Positions 51,386 through 60,570 of a stretch of DNA of 64,000 nt are shown in pieces (position 1 is the first letter of the stretch; the number at the start of each line of letters is the position of its first letter). The DNA lies in the NCBI RefSeq assembly GCF_017601095.1, contig NZ_JAGFUX010000007.1, positions 1 to 64,000 of the forward strand, written 5' to 3'. The notes beneath the pieces are model-generated. The model was not told where the DNA came from. It was given only the letters and a program-made list of their open reading frames with translations, and did no database searches. The translations under genes were made by a program, and so were the position numbers. This DNA comes from Streptococcus suis. Its GTDB lineage: Bacteria; Bacillota; Bacilli; Lactobacillales; Streptococcaceae.

Positions 51386-52817
51386 AATCGCTCTATACCT
51401 CCGCTTGTCAGTTGATGAGGCTAATACAGATGAAAGCAACTCAATTACTCATCAACGGTACTTATTAAACCATTTTCTTGACCAAGAACCTAAGTTCAAG
51501 AACTGGGAACGTTTGGAGTTTGTGGATGATGGTTTTTCGGGCACCAGTCTTAACCGTCCAGCCTTTAAACGCATGATGGCTGATGTTAAGGCTGGAACTA
51601 TCCGTAATATCATCGTCAAGGATTTGTCTCGATTTATGCGTGACTATTTGGAATTGGGAAACTATTTGGAGAATATCTTTCCTTTTCTCGGAGTTCGATT
51701 TATTGCTCTCAACGACCATTATGATAGCCTGGTGTCTGAACATAATGGACTGGATATTGATGTGCCCTTTAGAAACTTACTCAATGATTTCTACGCTAAA
51801 GATGTTTCTGAAAAAGTCAAGAGTGCAATGAACAGTATGAAACGCTCCGGGAAGAACATGAGTTGGTTACCACCGTTTGGTTATATCAAGGACCCAAATG
51901 ACCGATTTAAGATTATCATTGATGAGGAAGTCGCTCCAATTGTGAGACGAATTTTTAAACTTTGCATTGAGGGAATGGGAACTCAAAAAATAGCGATGTT
52001 ACTTAATAGTGAACAGACGATTACTCCAGCTGAGAGGAAAATGCAGGTTAGTCAAGCAAGGTATACAAAATCAATTATCATTACTGCCGAACAAAAGAGG
52101 AATGTATGGACGAGAAGTGGTATTCTCCAAATACTCAAAAATGAAGCCTATAAGGGGACATACCTGTTTAACACTAGAACAACGGTAAATGGTAAGCAGA
52201 TTCGGCGGCCTGAATCAGAGTGGGAACGTCTTGACAATAATCATGAGGCAATTGTATCAAGTGAGGACTTTGACAAAGCTCAACAATCACTTGCCTCTCG
52301 CATTAGTGGACCGAAAAATCAGACTTGCAACCAGCCAGAAGAAGTTTTATTACGAGGCTTAGTTATCTGTGAACATTGCGGGCATCGTCTCCTTCGATAT
52401 AGCCACTATAACAACTATGATTATTTTTATTGTCGTTACTGTAGAAGTCAAGGCAAGACCATGAAGTCCTGTCGGATAGATAGAATAGAAGAGGCTATCA
52501 AGAAAGAATTAAAGTCTCGGTTGCCGAAGAACTCTCCAAAGCTATCAAAAACGAATCTTTTAAGAGAAGCTGAACGGCTGAAAACTCAAAAGGTTTCTCA
52601 TTTTCAAGACTATAAAGAGGGCTTGATGACAAAAGAAACTTACATGGAAAAACGTCAGAACTTAGATAATTCTATGATGGAAATAGAAGAACAATTAAAG
52701 GTAGTTGGTAGGGAAAATATAGCATTTGACAAAAAAATGACCAGGGAAGTGGTTGACACTCATATCGAGAGGATTGTCGTCAATGGCCAAGGTTCTTTTA
52801 CAGTTGTCTATAGATAA
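51378..52817 (+). CDS. large serine recombinase 3
   Basis: The 479 residues show the catalytic domain (LYLRLSVDEANT with Ser11; KDLSRFMRDYLELG), a recombinase domain, and a zinc ribbon with two CxxC pairs (VICEHCGHRL ... FYCRYCRSQG). A shorter coiled-coil tail follows. It lies at the right edge of the element, about 110 bases from the cut Nudix gene, as expected for the integrase that acts at the attachment site. Confidence 0.93.
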   Translation: MTKIALYLRLSVDEANTDESNSITHQRYLLNHFLDQEPKFKNWERLEFVDDGFSGTSLNRPAFKRMMADVKAGTIRNIIVKDLSRFMRDYLELGNYLENIFPFLGVRFIALNDHYDSLVSEHNGLDIDVPFRNLLNDFYAKDVSEKVKSAMNSMKRSGKNMSWLPPFGYIKDPNDRFKIIIDEEVAPIVRRIFKLCIEGMGTQKIAMLLNSEQTITPAERKMQVSQARYTKSIIITAEQKRNVWTRSGILQILKNEAYKGTYLFNTRTTVNGKQIRRPESEWERLDNNHEAIVSSEDFDKAQQSLASRISGPKNQTCNQPEEVLLRGLVICEHCGHRLLRYSHYNNYDYFYCRYCRSQGKTMKSCRIDRIEEAIKKELKSRLPKNSPKLSKTNLLREAERLKTQKVSHFQDYKEGLMTKETYMEKRQNLDNSMMEIEEQLKVVGRENIAFDKKMTREVVDTHIERIVVNGQGSFTVVYR

Positions 52818-52869
52818 TCTAATGAGAGCCTTGTGTAATAGCGAGTCTCTTTCTTAAAAAGTAGCTTTG

Positions 52870-52878
52870 TGGTATAAT
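52870..52878 (+). promoter_or_regulatory. outward-facing extended -10 promoter at the element's right end
   Basis: TGGTATAAT is an extended -10 element, with a TTCTTA hexamer 16 bases upstream of TATAAT. It reads out of the element into the Nudix fragment and the chromosomal genes behind it. In a circular form it would read into the element's left end. Confidence 0.5.
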
Positions 52879-52924
52879 AAGGGTGTTTTCAGTGTAGAAA
52901 AATAGTGTCATTTACTTGACATAA

Positions 52925-52931
52925 GAGGGTT
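52925..52931 (+). other. right attachment junction of the integrative element in the Nudix gene
   Basis: Nudix codons for Gly-Trp-Cys-Asp-Val-Asp-Gln begin at GGT-TGG (52,928). The codons just before (stop, Glu) do not belong to a Nudix protein, where Pro-Gly-Gly would be expected before Trp. The crossover therefore lies at the G-rich bases here. Serine integrases share only 2-3 bases at the core, which fits the short ambiguity. Confidence 0.7.
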
Positions 52932-53257
52932 GGTGCGATGTGGATCAGTCCGTTAAGGATAATGTGGTGAAAGAGGTCATGGAAGAAGCAGGGCTGGATG
53001 TGGAGGCTCTGCGAGTCGTTGCGATTTTGGACAAGCACAAGAACAATCCTGCCAAGTCTGCCCACCGCGTGACCAAGGTCTTCATTTTATGTCGTCTCCT
53101 TGGCGGGGAGTTTCAGCCCAATTCGGAAACAGTCGCCAGTGGTTTTTTCAGTCTAGATGACTTGCCTCCGCTCTACCTTGGGAAAAATACTCCTGAGCAG
53201 TTAGCACTTTGTTTGGAAGCTAGTCGGTCTGAGCATTGGGAAACACGATTTGATTAA
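52928..53257 (+). pseudogene. 3' part of a Nudix hydrolase gene cut by the element
   Basis: The frame starts inside the Nudix box: GWCDVDQSVKDNVVKEVMEEAGLD gives the conserved Gly, Glu and the REUxEE-like part (KEVMEEAG). The catalytic box is thus kept, but the N-terminal half of the protein is missing. A GTG inside could give a product of about 105 residues that lacks the substrate-binding N-terminus. The gene is broken by the serine-recombinase element to its left; the 5' half is not in the window. Confidence 0.85.
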
Positions 53258-53266
53258 GGAGAATGT

Positions 53267-54040
53267 ATGACCTATCAAGGCTATTTGATCGATTTAGATG
53301 GGACGATCTATGAAGGGAAAAAGCGGATTCCTGCTGGTGAACGGTTTATTCATGGTTTGCAGGAGCGCAACATTCCCTATCTCTTTGTGACCAACAATAC
53401 CACCCGCCGTCCTGAAATGGTACAGGCTATGTTGGCGGAGAATTTTAATATCGAAACACCGCTTGAAACCATCTATACGGCCAGTCTGGCTACTGTGGAC
53501 TACATGAATGACTTAGGTCGGGAAATGACGGTTTATGTTATCGGTGAGGACGGGCTCAAGTCTGCCATTTTTGAGGCAGGTTATATTGAAGATACGGAAA
53601 ATCCAGCCTATGTAGTTGTCGGTTTGGATACTCAGCTGACCTACGAAAAACTGACCATTGCTACCCTGGCTATTCAAAAGGGGGCGACCTTCATCGGTAC
53701 AAATCCTGACCTCAACATTCCAACGGAGCGTGGTCACTTGCCAGGTGCGGGTTCACTGATTGCACTTTTGAAAGCTGCTACCCGAGTAGAGCCGACCTTT
53801 ATCGGAAAACCTGAAGCCATTATCATGGACAAGGCTCTGGAGATGTTAGGGACGGAACGCAGTCAAACGGTTATGGTGGGGGATAACTACCTGACGGATA
53901 TTCGTGCAGGGATTGACAATGGTTTTCCAACTCTTTTAGTCCTGACTGGATTTACCAAGCCAGAAGAAGTAGCAGACTTACCCCTGGCTCCAACCCATGT
54001 CCTCGAGAGCTTAGATGAATGGAGTTTTGATGAGAACTAA
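53267..54040 (+). CDS. HAD-family hydrolase (NagD-like, TIGR01457)
   Basis: The 257 residues have the HAD motifs: [13 protein letters not shown] with nucleophile Asp9 and Asp11, VTNNTT near residue 43, a conserved Lys in GKPEA, and [10 protein letters not shown] near 205. The cap domain places it in the NagD/TIGR01457 group, broad-range sugar-phosphate or nucleotide phosphatases. It starts nine bases after the Nudix stop, so in the uncut chromosome both would be co-transcribed. Its stop overlaps the next gene. Confidence 0.9.
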   Translation: MTYQGYLIDLDGTIYEGKKRIPAGERFIHGLQERNIPYLFVTNNTTRRPEMVQAMLAENFNIETPLETIYTASLATVDYMNDLGREMTVYVIGEDGLKSAIFEAGYIEDTENPAYVVVGLDTQLTYEKLTIATLAIQKGATFIGTNPDLNIPTERGHLPGAGSLIALLKAATRVEPTFIGKPEAIIMDKALEMLGTERSQTVMVGDNYLTDIRAGIDNGFPTLLVLTGFTKPEEVADLPLAPTHVLESLDEWSFDEN

Positions 54041-54656
54041 GTTACAGATTATCGGAACGATTTTATTTGTCTTGTCGGCAGCAGTTCTAGGAACCATCTA
54101 CCTAGCTTGGCTAGTTTATCCGCTTGAGATTTCTTTTTTAGGGTTGGAAAAAGTTGTTTACATGAAGTCATCAGATATCTCCTACAATTTCAATATCCTG
54201 ATGAACTATCTGACCAATCCTTTTGCAAGTGTTTTAGACATGCCAAATTTTTCATCCTCAGCTGATGGTCTCAAACATTTTGCGGATGTGAAAGGTCTCT
54301 TTCATCTGGCACAGCTTATTTTCCTGATTAGTTTGCCTGCGGTATTCTATTTTTGGAAAGAAATAGTGAGGAAAGGATATGGCAAGCTCTATCGAACTGT
54401 TTTTATGTGGATGGCTCTTACGCCTTTGCTTATTGCGCTAGTGGGTTTGCTGATTGGTTTTGATAGCTTCTTTGTTCTCTTCCACCATATGCTTTTTCCA
54501 GGTGATTCGACCTGGCTCTTTGACCCGCTGAAAGATTCGGTCATTTATATACTTCCACAGGAATTTTTCCTTCATTGCTTCATTCTCTTTTTCATCCTCT
54601 ATGAAGTTTTTTGTGGCATTTGGTTTTTTCTTATAAAAAAATGTGACATTCGATAG
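54030..54656 (+). CDS. TIGR01906-type integral membrane protein
   Basis: The start is set at the ATG that overlaps the HAD stop (GATGAGAACTAA), with GAATGGAG before it; an ATG five codons earlier is possible. The 208 residues have about four hydrophobic helices (near 5-25, 100-118, 128-152 and 180-203). This is a small family seen in streptococci next to the HAD gene. Its biochemical role is unknown. Confidence 0.8.
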   Translation: MRTKLQIIGTILFVLSAAVLGTIYLAWLVYPLEISFLGLEKVVYMKSSDISYNFNILMNYLTNPFASVLDMPNFSSSADGLKHFADVKGLFHLAQLIFLISLPAVFYFWKEIVRKGYGKLYRTVFMWMALTPLLIALVGLLIGFDSFFVLFHHMLFPGDSTWLFDPLKDSVIYILPQEFFLHCFILFFILYEVFCGIWFFLIKKCDIR

Positions 54657-54674
54657 GAAATGCCAATAAAAGTC

Positions 54675-54703
54675 TTGACAATCGATTTGTTTTACAGTAA
54701 AAT
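54675..54703 (+). promoter_or_regulatory. strong promoter of rpsU
   Basis: A consensus TTGACA is separated by 17 bases from TAAAAT, about 35 bases before the rpsU start. Confidence 0.85.
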
Positions 54704-54737
54704 GATTAAGACTTTGAAATTGAGGGGAGTGAAAATA

Positions 54738-54914
54738 ATGTCAAAAACAGTAGTACGCAAGAACGAATCACTTGATGATGCTCTTCGTCGTTTCAAACGT
54801 GCGGTTACTAAAGCTGGTACTCTTCAAGAAACACGCAAACGCGAATTCTACGAAAAACCATCTGTAAAACGTAAACGTAAATCAGAAGCAGCTCGCAAGC
54901 GTAAAAAATTCTAA
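54738..54914 (+). CDS. rpsU: 30S ribosomal protein S21
   Basis: The 58-residue basic protein ([21 protein letters not shown] ... RKRKKF) is a clear S21. The ATG behind TTGAGGGGAGTG is the true start; a longer upstream frame has no ribosome site. It helps the 30S subunit bind mRNA. It has its own promoter and terminator and so is a single-gene unit. Confidence 0.98.
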
Positions 54915-54925
54915 TTGAATTTCAG

Positions 54926-54947
54926 ACAGCCTTTGGGCTGTTTTTTT
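54926..54947 (+). terminator. rpsU terminator
   Basis: ACAGCC and GGCTGT arms with a 4-base loop are followed by seven T residues. Confidence 0.9.
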
Positions 54948-54948
54948 A

Positions 54949-54977
54949 TTTACATTTTAGATGAAGTTTCATATAAT
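54949..54977 (+). promoter_or_regulatory. promoter of galE
   Basis: TTTACA and TATAAT are separated by 17 bases, about 36 bases before the galE ATG. A second TATAAT at 54,985 lacks a good -35. Confidence 0.7.
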
Positions 54978-55012
54978 GGATATATATAATTTGGACGTTC
55001 AAAGGAGTAATT

Positions 55013-56026
55013 ATGAGTATATTAGTGACAGGTGGAGCGGGCTATATTGGTAGCCATACCGTTGTGGAATTGTTGAAGTTGGGAAAAGAAGTGGTCATCG
55101 TGGATAATCTATCCAATTCTAGTATCTTGGTCTTGGATCGTATCGAAGAAATCACAGGTAAACGACCAGGTTTTTACCAGCTTGATGTAGCAGATAAGAC
55201 TGCTCTTCGTGAGGTTTTTGAAAAAGAAAGCATCGAGTCGGCTATTCATTTTGCAGGCTACAAGGCAGTCGGTGAGTCCGTAGCCAAACCAGTTATGTAC
55301 TATGAAAATAATATCATGTCCACTCTGGCTTTGGTGGAAGTCATGGCAGAGTTTGGTGTCAAGAAGATTGTCTTCTCATCCAGCGCAACTGTCTACGGTC
55401 TCAACAATCCATCGCCTTTGGTGGAAACCATGCCAACCAGTGCAACCAATCCTTATGGCTATACAAAAGTTATGTTGGAACAAATCTTGCGTGATGTGGA
55501 AGTAGCAGATAAGGAATGGAGTGTTGCCCTCCTCCGTTATTTCAACCCAATCGGTGCCCATGAATCAGGCTTACTCGGTGAAGATCCAGCAGGTATTCCA
55601 AACAACCTTATGCCATTTGTGGCTCAAGTAGCAGTTGGTAAGCGTCCAGAACTCAGTGTCTTTGGTTCAGATTATGACACAGTAGATGGAACGGGTGTTC
55701 GTGATTACATCCACGTGATTGACTTGGCACTTGGTCACATCAAGGCCTTGGAAAAAATTTCGACAACCTCAGGTGTGCATACCTATAACCTCGGATCTGG
55801 TCAAGGAACTAGTGTGCTGGAATTGGTCCAAGCCTTTGAAAAAGTTAATGGCGTTCCGGTACCTTATAAAATTGTTGACCGTCGCCCTGGCGATGTGGCA
55901 ACCTGCTATGCCAACGCAGACAAGGCGCTAGCTGAACTCAATTGGAAAACCGAAAAAACCATTGAAGACATGTGCCGCGATACCTGGAACTGGCAGTCTA
56001 AAAATCCAAATGGATATGAAGGCTAA
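55013..56026 (+). CDS. galE: UDP-glucose 4-epimerase
   Basis: GalE interconverts UDP-glucose and UDP-galactose for galactose use and cell-surface polysaccharides. The 337 residues begin with the NAD-binding GGAGYIGSH motif (7-15). They also contain FSSSATVYG and the catalytic Tyr148-x3-Lys152 (PYGYTK). Length is normal. It is a single gene with its own promoter and terminator. Confidence 0.97.
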   Translation: MSILVTGGAGYIGSHTVVELLKLGKEVVIVDNLSNSSILVLDRIEEITGKRPGFYQLDVADKTALREVFEKESIESAIHFAGYKAVGESVAKPVMYYENNIMSTLALVEVMAEFGVKKIVFSSSATVYGLNNPSPLVETMPTSATNPYGYTKVMLEQILRDVEVADKEWSVALLRYFNPIGAHESGLLGEDPAGIPNNLMPFVAQVAVGKRPELSVFGSDYDTVDGTGVRDYIHVIDLALGHIKALEKISTTSGVHTYNLGSGQGTSVLELVQAFEKVNGVPVPYKIVDRRPGDVATCYANADKALAELNWKTEKTIEDMCRDTWNWQSKNPNGYEG

Positions 56027-56029
56027 GAA

Positions 56030-56063
56030 AAGATGTGAGCAATTGCTCACATCTTCTTTTTGT
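56030..56063 (+). terminator. galE terminator
   Basis: A 13-base perfect palindromic stem (AAGATGTGAGCAA with its complement) is followed by CTTTTTG, four bases after the galE stop. Confidence 0.85.
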
Positions 56064-56065
56064 CA

Positions 56066-56098
56066 TAGTGAAAAAAGAAAAACAGGCACAGGGCCTGT
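56066..56098 (-). terminator. mscL terminator
   Basis: Read on the minus strand, ACAGGC and GCCTGT arms with a 5-base loop are followed by TTTTTCTTTTTT. Confidence 0.85.
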
Positions 56099-56114
56099 CT
56101 TACTATCTTATTGA

Positions 56115-56474
56115 TTATTTTTTCAACAAGTCGCGGATTTCTGCAAGCAATTCTTCTTGAGTTGGACCAGCAGGAGCAGCTTCTTTCTTAGGCATTGCTT
56201 TTTCTGCAGCTTTAACGATGAAGAACAAAACAGTACCGATGATCAAGAAGTTGATAACAGCGCTCAAGAAGTTACCGTAAGTAACGCCGTTCCAGCTCAA
56301 TTCTGAAATCTTTTCTGCACCAGCAGCTTTCAAAGCTGGTGTTAACAACAATGGAGTGATCAAGTCAGCAACGAATGAATCGATGATGGCTTTGAAGGCC
56401 GCACCAAAAATAACTGCAACAGCAAGGTCAATCACATTGCCTTGGAACAAAAACGCTTTTAAATCTTTCAACAT
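56115..56474 (-). CDS. mscL: large-conductance mechanosensitive channel
   Basis: MscL opens when the membrane is stretched and releases solutes on sudden dilution. The 119 residues have the conserved start LKDLKAFLFQGNVIDLAVAVIFGAAFKAIIDS (first helix) and a second helix near 68-90. They end in the cytoplasmic helix (TQEELLAEIRDLLKK). A Pro/Ala-rich linker precedes that helix. It is convergent with galE and divergent from dnaG. Confidence 0.97.
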   Translation of the reverse strand: MLKDLKAFLFQGNVIDLAVAVIFGAAFKAIIDSFVADLITPLLLTPALKAAGAEKISELSWNGVTYGNFLSAVINFLIIGTVLFFIVKAAEKAMPKKEAAPAGPTQEELLAEIRDLLKK

Positions 56475-56572
56475 ATCCTAAATATGTCCTTTCATAATTT
56501 TTTTACATTGTCCATTATAACCATGTTACAGAAAAATTACAAGAAATATGTTTGAAAATTTTGTTTCAAAAA

Positions 56573-56602
56573 TTTACATGATGACAAGGAGTGTGATATA
56601 AT
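56573..56602 (+). promoter_or_regulatory. promoter of dnaG-rpoD
   Basis: TTTACA and an extended TGATATAAT are separated by 18 bases (to TATAAT), about 50 bases before the dnaG start. Confidence 0.7.
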
Positions 56603-56651
56603 ATAATCTGTTAAACTGTGCTTAGACCCTGCATTGGAAGGAGGAGCCAAC

Positions 56652-58439
56652 GTGATTACAAAAGAACTCATCAGTGAAATCAAACAGGCAGTGAATATTG
56701 TCGATGTGATCGGAGAATCAGTTGCCCTTACCAAGGCGGGACGTAATTATTTAGGGCTTTGTCCATTTCACGGTGAAAAAACACCATCGTTTAACGTATT
56801 AGAGGATAAGCAGTTTTATCATTGTTTTGGCTGTGGAAAATCTGGTGATGTCTTTACGTTTCTAGAAGAGAAACGAGGTCTTAGTTTTCTAGATGCAGTG
56901 CGTGAGTTGGGGCAACAGGCTGGTTTTCAAGTGGAGAACGTGCCGGATCAGCAAGGTTCAAAACCCAAACATCCGCATCAAGTTTTGCTGGACATTCATG
57001 CCGAGGCAGGTAAATTCTACCATGCTCTGTTGATGACTACCAAGATGGGGGAAGATGCCAAGAATTATCTTCATAATCGCGGATTGACGGATCAGGATTT
57101 GAAGCAGTTTCACATCGGTTTGTCGCCATCGGATCCCAATATTCTTTACCAGTCTCTTTCCAAAAAGTTTTCAGAAAATGACCTACTACAATCTGGACTC
57201 TTTAATACTGCAGATACCAATAGAGTCTATGATGCCTTTCAAGGGCGGATTATTTTTCCCTTAACAGATGAAGAGGGGCAGATCCTTGCTTTTTCGGGGA
57301 GGATTTGGACGGAATCCGATCGCCAAAATAAACAGATTGCCAAGTACAAGAATTCTCGGTCAACGGCGATTTTTAACAAAAGTTACGAATTGTATCATCT
57401 TGATCAGGCCAAGGCTTCGATTAAGAAGCAACGAGAAGTCTATCTGATGGAAGGCTATATGGATGTTATTGCGGCCCATCGGGCAGGTGTAGAAAATGCA
57501 GTAGCTTCTATGGGAACAGCTTTGACCAGAGAACAAGTCCAGCATTTGTCTAAGTTTTGTCAAAAGGTTGTGGTAGCCTATGATGGCGATAAGGCTGGTC
57601 AGGCTGCAACTGCCAAGGTCTTGGAAGAATTGGGCCAGTTTCAAGTTGAGGTTGTACGGTTCCCTGATGGAATGGACCCGGATGAGTTTCTATCAAAAAA
57701 TTCACCTCAGGCCCTGCAGGATGTCCTGAACAAATCTCGTATGAGTCAGGTGGAGTTTTTAATTCATCACTTGAGGCCAGAAAATCCGGATAATCTGCAG
57801 ATGCAGATTGATTTTGTGGACCGAATCGCTCCAATTATCGCAAATACCAAGTCGATTACGGCTCAGAACACTTATATCTATAAGGTGGCTGATTTGCTGT
57901 CTGACTTTGATTACAGCCAGGTGGAATTGGCTGTCAATGCGGTTCGCCTTCATCAAAGGCAGGAAAGGAGTCGAGATGTTTCGAGGCAGGAAATGCTTCC
58001 TCCCCTTGTTCGAGAATTACCGCAGCAACTAAAGATTAGCCCATTGATTCGGACCGAAAATCATTTGTTGTATCGGATGCAAGAGCATGCCCACATTTTG
58101 AATGATTACCGTTTGAGGGAAGATTTTCATTTCTATACCCCTGAATTGGAAACCTTATATCAAGTTCTCAAGACTGAGGGAGAAGTTTCCAGTTATGAGC
58201 TGGCCCAGATGGAGGAATCTGTTCAGCGTGCCTGGTACCGTGTTATGGAAGAACGGTTGCCAGCGGATGTTGGACAGGATGAACTTGAGGAATTAGAAGC
58301 TAGAAGGCAAAGGGAGTGGATGCGACGTGAAAATCAAGTCAAATCTAGAACCATTCGTGAACAAACCCATGTGGGAAATGATGCTGCTGCCCTTGATGAG
58401 TTAGCACAACTCATCGCACAAAAAAGAAAAATGGAGTAA
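56652..58439 (+). CDS. dnaG: DNA primase
   Basis: DnaG makes RNA primers at the replication fork. The GTG start ([11 protein letters not shown]) is chosen for the strong AAGGAGGAG before it. The 595 residues show the zinc-binding [11 protein letters not shown]...FHCFGCG-type motif near residues 38-60 (here YHCFGCG). The TOPRIM core follows ([12 protein letters not shown] near 258; [10 protein letters not shown] near 302), and then the helicase-interacting C-terminal domain. It runs into rpoD with a two-base gap, the ancient primase-sigma operon. Confidence 0.97.
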   Translation: MITKELISEIKQAVNIVDVIGESVALTKAGRNYLGLCPFHGEKTPSFNVLEDKQFYHCFGCGKSGDVFTFLEEKRGLSFLDAVRELGQQAGFQVENVPDQQGSKPKHPHQVLLDIHAEAGKFYHALLMTTKMGEDAKNYLHNRGLTDQDLKQFHIGLSPSDPNILYQSLSKKFSENDLLQSGLFNTADTNRVYDAFQGRIIFPLTDEEGQILAFSGRIWTESDRQNKQIAKYKNSRSTAIFNKSYELYHLDQAKASIKKQREVYLMEGYMDVIAAHRAGVENAVASMGTALTREQVQHLSKFCQKVVVAYDGDKAGQAATAKVLEELGQFQVEVVRFPDGMDPDEFLSKNSPQALQDVLNKSRMSQVEFLIHHLRPENPDNLQMQIDFVDRIAPIIANTKSITAQNTYIYKVADLLSDFDYSQVELAVNAVRLHQRQERSRDVSRQEMLPPLVRELPQQLKISPLIRTENHLLYRMQEHAHILNDYRLREDFHFYTPELETLYQVLKTEGEVSSYELAQMEESVQRAWYRVMEERLPADVGQDELEELEARRQREWMRRENQVKSRTIREQTHVGNDAAALDELAQLIAQKRKME

Positions 58440-58441
58440 AC

Positions 58442-59560
58442 ATGGCAAGTAAAAAAGAAAAGAAAACAGAAGTGACCACCTTTGATGTCCAAGTTGCAGA
58501 ATTTATCCGCAACCACAAAAAACAAGGGACAGCGGTTGATGATGTCATTAACGACCAGTTGATTATTCCTTTCACCTTGGATGCTGACGGTATTGATGAT
58601 TTGTTGCAACGCATCCAGGATGCGGGAATTTCCATTGTTGACAAGGAAGGCAATCCTTCTGCCCGTGTTATGCAGGTGGAAGAAGAACCAGAACTATCGG
58701 ATGAAGAATTGCTAGGTAGCAACTCTGCCAAGGTCAATGACCCTGTCCGCATGTACTTGAAAGAAATCGGTGTGGTGCCACTCTTGACCAACGAAGAGGA
58801 GCAGGAATTGGCTTTGGCGGTCGAAGCGGGGGATCCAGAAGCCAAGCAACGTTTGGCAGAAGCCAACTTGCGTCTGGTTGTATCTATTGCTAAACGCTAT
58901 GTTGGCCGTGGTATGCAGTTCCTTGATTTGATTCAAGAAGGGAATATGGGCTTGATGAAGGCTGTTGACAAGTTTGACTATTCTAAAGGCTTCAAGTTTT
59001 CAACCTATGCAACCTGGTGGATTCGTCAGGCCATTACCCGTGCCATTGCGGACCAGGCTCGTACTATTCGGATTCCTGTTCACATGGTGGAAACTATTAA
59101 CAAATTGGTTCGTGAACAACGCAATCTTTTGCAAGAATTAGGGCAAGATCCTACGCCTGAACAAATAGCAGAGCGTATGGACATGACACCAGATAAGGTC
59201 CGTGAAATCCTCAAAATCGCTCAAGAACCTGTTTCTCTGGAAACACCAATTGGTGAAGAAGATGATAGTCATCTTGGAGATTTCATCGAAGACGAAGTGA
59301 TTGAAAATCCAGTTGACTACACGACACGTGTTGTCCTCCGTGAGCAATTAGATGAGGTATTGGACACGCTGACAGACCGTGAAGAAAACGTTCTCCGCCT
59401 CCGCTTTGGTCTTGATGACGGTAAAATGCGCACGCTTGAAGATGTTGGTAAAGTCTTCAACGTAACCCGCGAACGCATCCGCCAAATCGAAGCCAAAGCC
59501 CTCCGCAAACTCCGCCACCCATCCCGCAGCAAACCACTCAGAGATTTTATAGAGGATTAA
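58442..59560 (+). CDS. rpoD: primary sigma factor (sigma-A)
   Basis: The 372-residue protein has sigma region 1.2 ([11 protein letters not shown]) and region 2 with the -10-reading helix ([38 protein letters not shown]). Region 3 and region 4, with the -35-reading helix-turn-helix ([28 protein letters not shown]), follow. It is the housekeeping sigma factor that reads the promoters listed here. It is encoded directly behind dnaG. Confidence 0.98.
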   Translation: MASKKEKKTEVTTFDVQVAEFIRNHKKQGTAVDDVINDQLIIPFTLDADGIDDLLQRIQDAGISIVDKEGNPSARVMQVEEEPELSDEELLGSNSAKVNDPVRMYLKEIGVVPLLTNEEEQELALAVEAGDPEAKQRLAEANLRLVVSIAKRYVGRGMQFLDLIQEGNMGLMKAVDKFDYSKGFKFSTYATWWIRQAITRAIADQARTIRIPVHMVETINKLVREQRNLLQELGQDPTPEQIAERMDMTPDKVREILKIAQEPVSLETPIGEEDDSHLGDFIEDEVIENPVDYTTRVVLREQLDEVLDTLTDREENVLRLRFGLDDGKMRTLEDVGKVFNVTRERIRQIEAKALRKLRHPSRSKPLRDFIED

Positions 59561-59590
59561 AACACCACTGACGTGGTGTTTTAACCCGAG
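59559..59590 (+). terminator. rpoD terminator overlapping the stop codon
   Basis: AAAACACCAC and GTGGTGTTTT form a perfect 10-base stem with a 4-base loop. It begins at the last bases of the rpoD stop codon. Confidence 0.8.
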
Positions 59591-59665
59591 CCTAGAAATA
59601 GGAAAGCGAGGCATAAGCCTACGGATAGGCTTTCTCAACGTCCGCATAGAAATCCGAAAGCGGAC
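59587..59665. repeat. modular hairpins with a conserved 14-base loop
   Basis: The hairpin at 59,640-59,665 has arms GTCCGC/GCGGAC around a 14-base loop containing AGAAAT, two bases, GAAA. A related but imperfect unit lies at 59,587-59,611, and a third at 60,013. A small hairpin AGCCT/AGGCT is between them. The loop is conserved while the arms change as matched pairs. Confidence 0.65.
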
Positions 59666-59729
59666 AAAGTTCGGTGGCACTTATCAGTTCACTTGCTAAA
59701 TATTGGCAACAAGCGAGAGTTCGGGGAGG

Positions 59730-60014
59730 TTTTGACACAAACTTCGTTTGTTTAATCTCCAACCTTCAACAGTCTCCCAGACTGATTTTGACACAAACTT
59801 CGTTTGTTTAATCTCCAACCTTCAACAGTCTCCCAGACTGATTTTGACACAAACTTCGTTTGTTTAATCTCCAATCTTCAACAGTCTCCCAGACTGATTT
59901 TGACACAAACTTCGTTTGTTTAATCTCCAATCTTCAACAGTCTCCCAGACTGATTTTGACACAAACTTCGTTTGTTTAATCTCCAACCTTCAACAGTCTC
60001 CCAGACTGTTGAAG
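59730..60014. repeat. five tandem copies of a 56-base repeat after rpoD
   Basis: Five units of 56 bases start at 59,730, 59,786, 59,842, 59,898 and 59,954. They differ at only a few positions, for example CCAACC or CCAATC. Each holds a small hairpin (ACAAAC/GTTTGT around TTC). The final unit runs into CTTCAACAGTCT/AGACTGTTGAAG, a 12-base-arm hairpin at 59,988-60,014. No long open frame uses them convincingly. Copy number is likely to vary between strains. Confidence 0.95.
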
Positions 60015-60040
60015 CCTGCCCAGAAATATGAAAGCAGGCT
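60013..60040. repeat. third modular hairpin with the conserved loop
   Basis: AGCCTGC and GCAGGCT arms surround a 14-base loop containing AGAAAT, two bases, GAAA. It has the same loop and length as the unit at 59,640 but different arms. Confidence 0.7.
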
Positions 60041-60128
60041 AACCCAGTGGTGTTTTTACGCGAGCAGAGAAAGTGCACGCAGTGGAACTGTTTGCAAAAA
60101 AATTATATGATCCAGAGAGGAATCGAAA

Positions 60129-60452
60129 ATGGCCTATTCTGAAGAAGAAGTAAAGGAAATCCAGGAGCGAATTTTCCATGCTTTGGAAGAAGTGATTGAC
60201 CCTGAATTGGGGATTGATATCATTAATCTTGGTCTGATTTATGACATCCGTTTTCAGGATGGACGGACTGAAATTGATATGACCCTTACAACCATGGGCT
60301 GTCCTTTGGCTGACTTGATAACAGATCAGATTCATGATGTGTTGAAGTCTATTCCAGAAGTGACAGAAGTAGATGTGCGCTTGGTTTGGTCTCCAGCTTG
60401 GACTATTCAAAAAATGAGCCGCTATGCTCGCATTGCCCTTGGAATCAAATAA
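60129..60452 (+). CDS. MIP18/DUF59-family iron-sulfur cluster assembly factor
   Basis: The 107 residues have the DUF59 outline: VIDPELGIDIINLGLIYDI near residue 20, then MTLTTMGCPLADLI with the conserved Cys of the active loop. They also contain VRLVWSPAW, typical of the SufT-like group that helps mature Fe-S proteins. A GAGAGGA ribosome site precedes it. It is a single gene with its own terminator. Confidence 0.92.
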   Translation: MAYSEEEVKEIQERIFHALEEVIDPELGIDIINLGLIYDIRFQDGRTEIDMTLTTMGCPLADLITDQIHDVLKSIPEVTEVDVRLVWSPAWTIQKMSRYARIALGIK

Positions 60453-60456
60453 ACAA

Positions 60457-60486
60457 ACAGTCTCGAATGATGAGACTGTTTTTTCT
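60457..60486 (+). terminator. terminator of the DUF59 gene
   Basis: ACAGTCTC and GAGACTGT form a perfect 8-base stem with a 7-base loop, followed by TTTTTTC. Confidence 0.9.
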
Positions 60487-60536
60487 ATTTTTATACGGAA
60501 TTTTATCGATTTTTTGTTGAAATCATCAAAAAGTTC

Positions 60537-60565
60537 TTGCTAAATAGTTGGAATGATGGTAAACT
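60537..60565 (+). promoter_or_regulatory. promoter of the candidate RNA before the decarboxylase gene
   Basis: TTGCTA and TAAACT are separated by 17 bases. The expected start of transcription is near 60,572, exactly where the terminal stem of the candidate RNA begins. Confidence 0.6.
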
Positions 60566-60570
60566 TAACG

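Noticed and set aside
59730-60014. CRISPR array
   Set aside because: The 56-base units are adjacent with no variable spacers and there are no cas genes; it is a simple tandem repeat.
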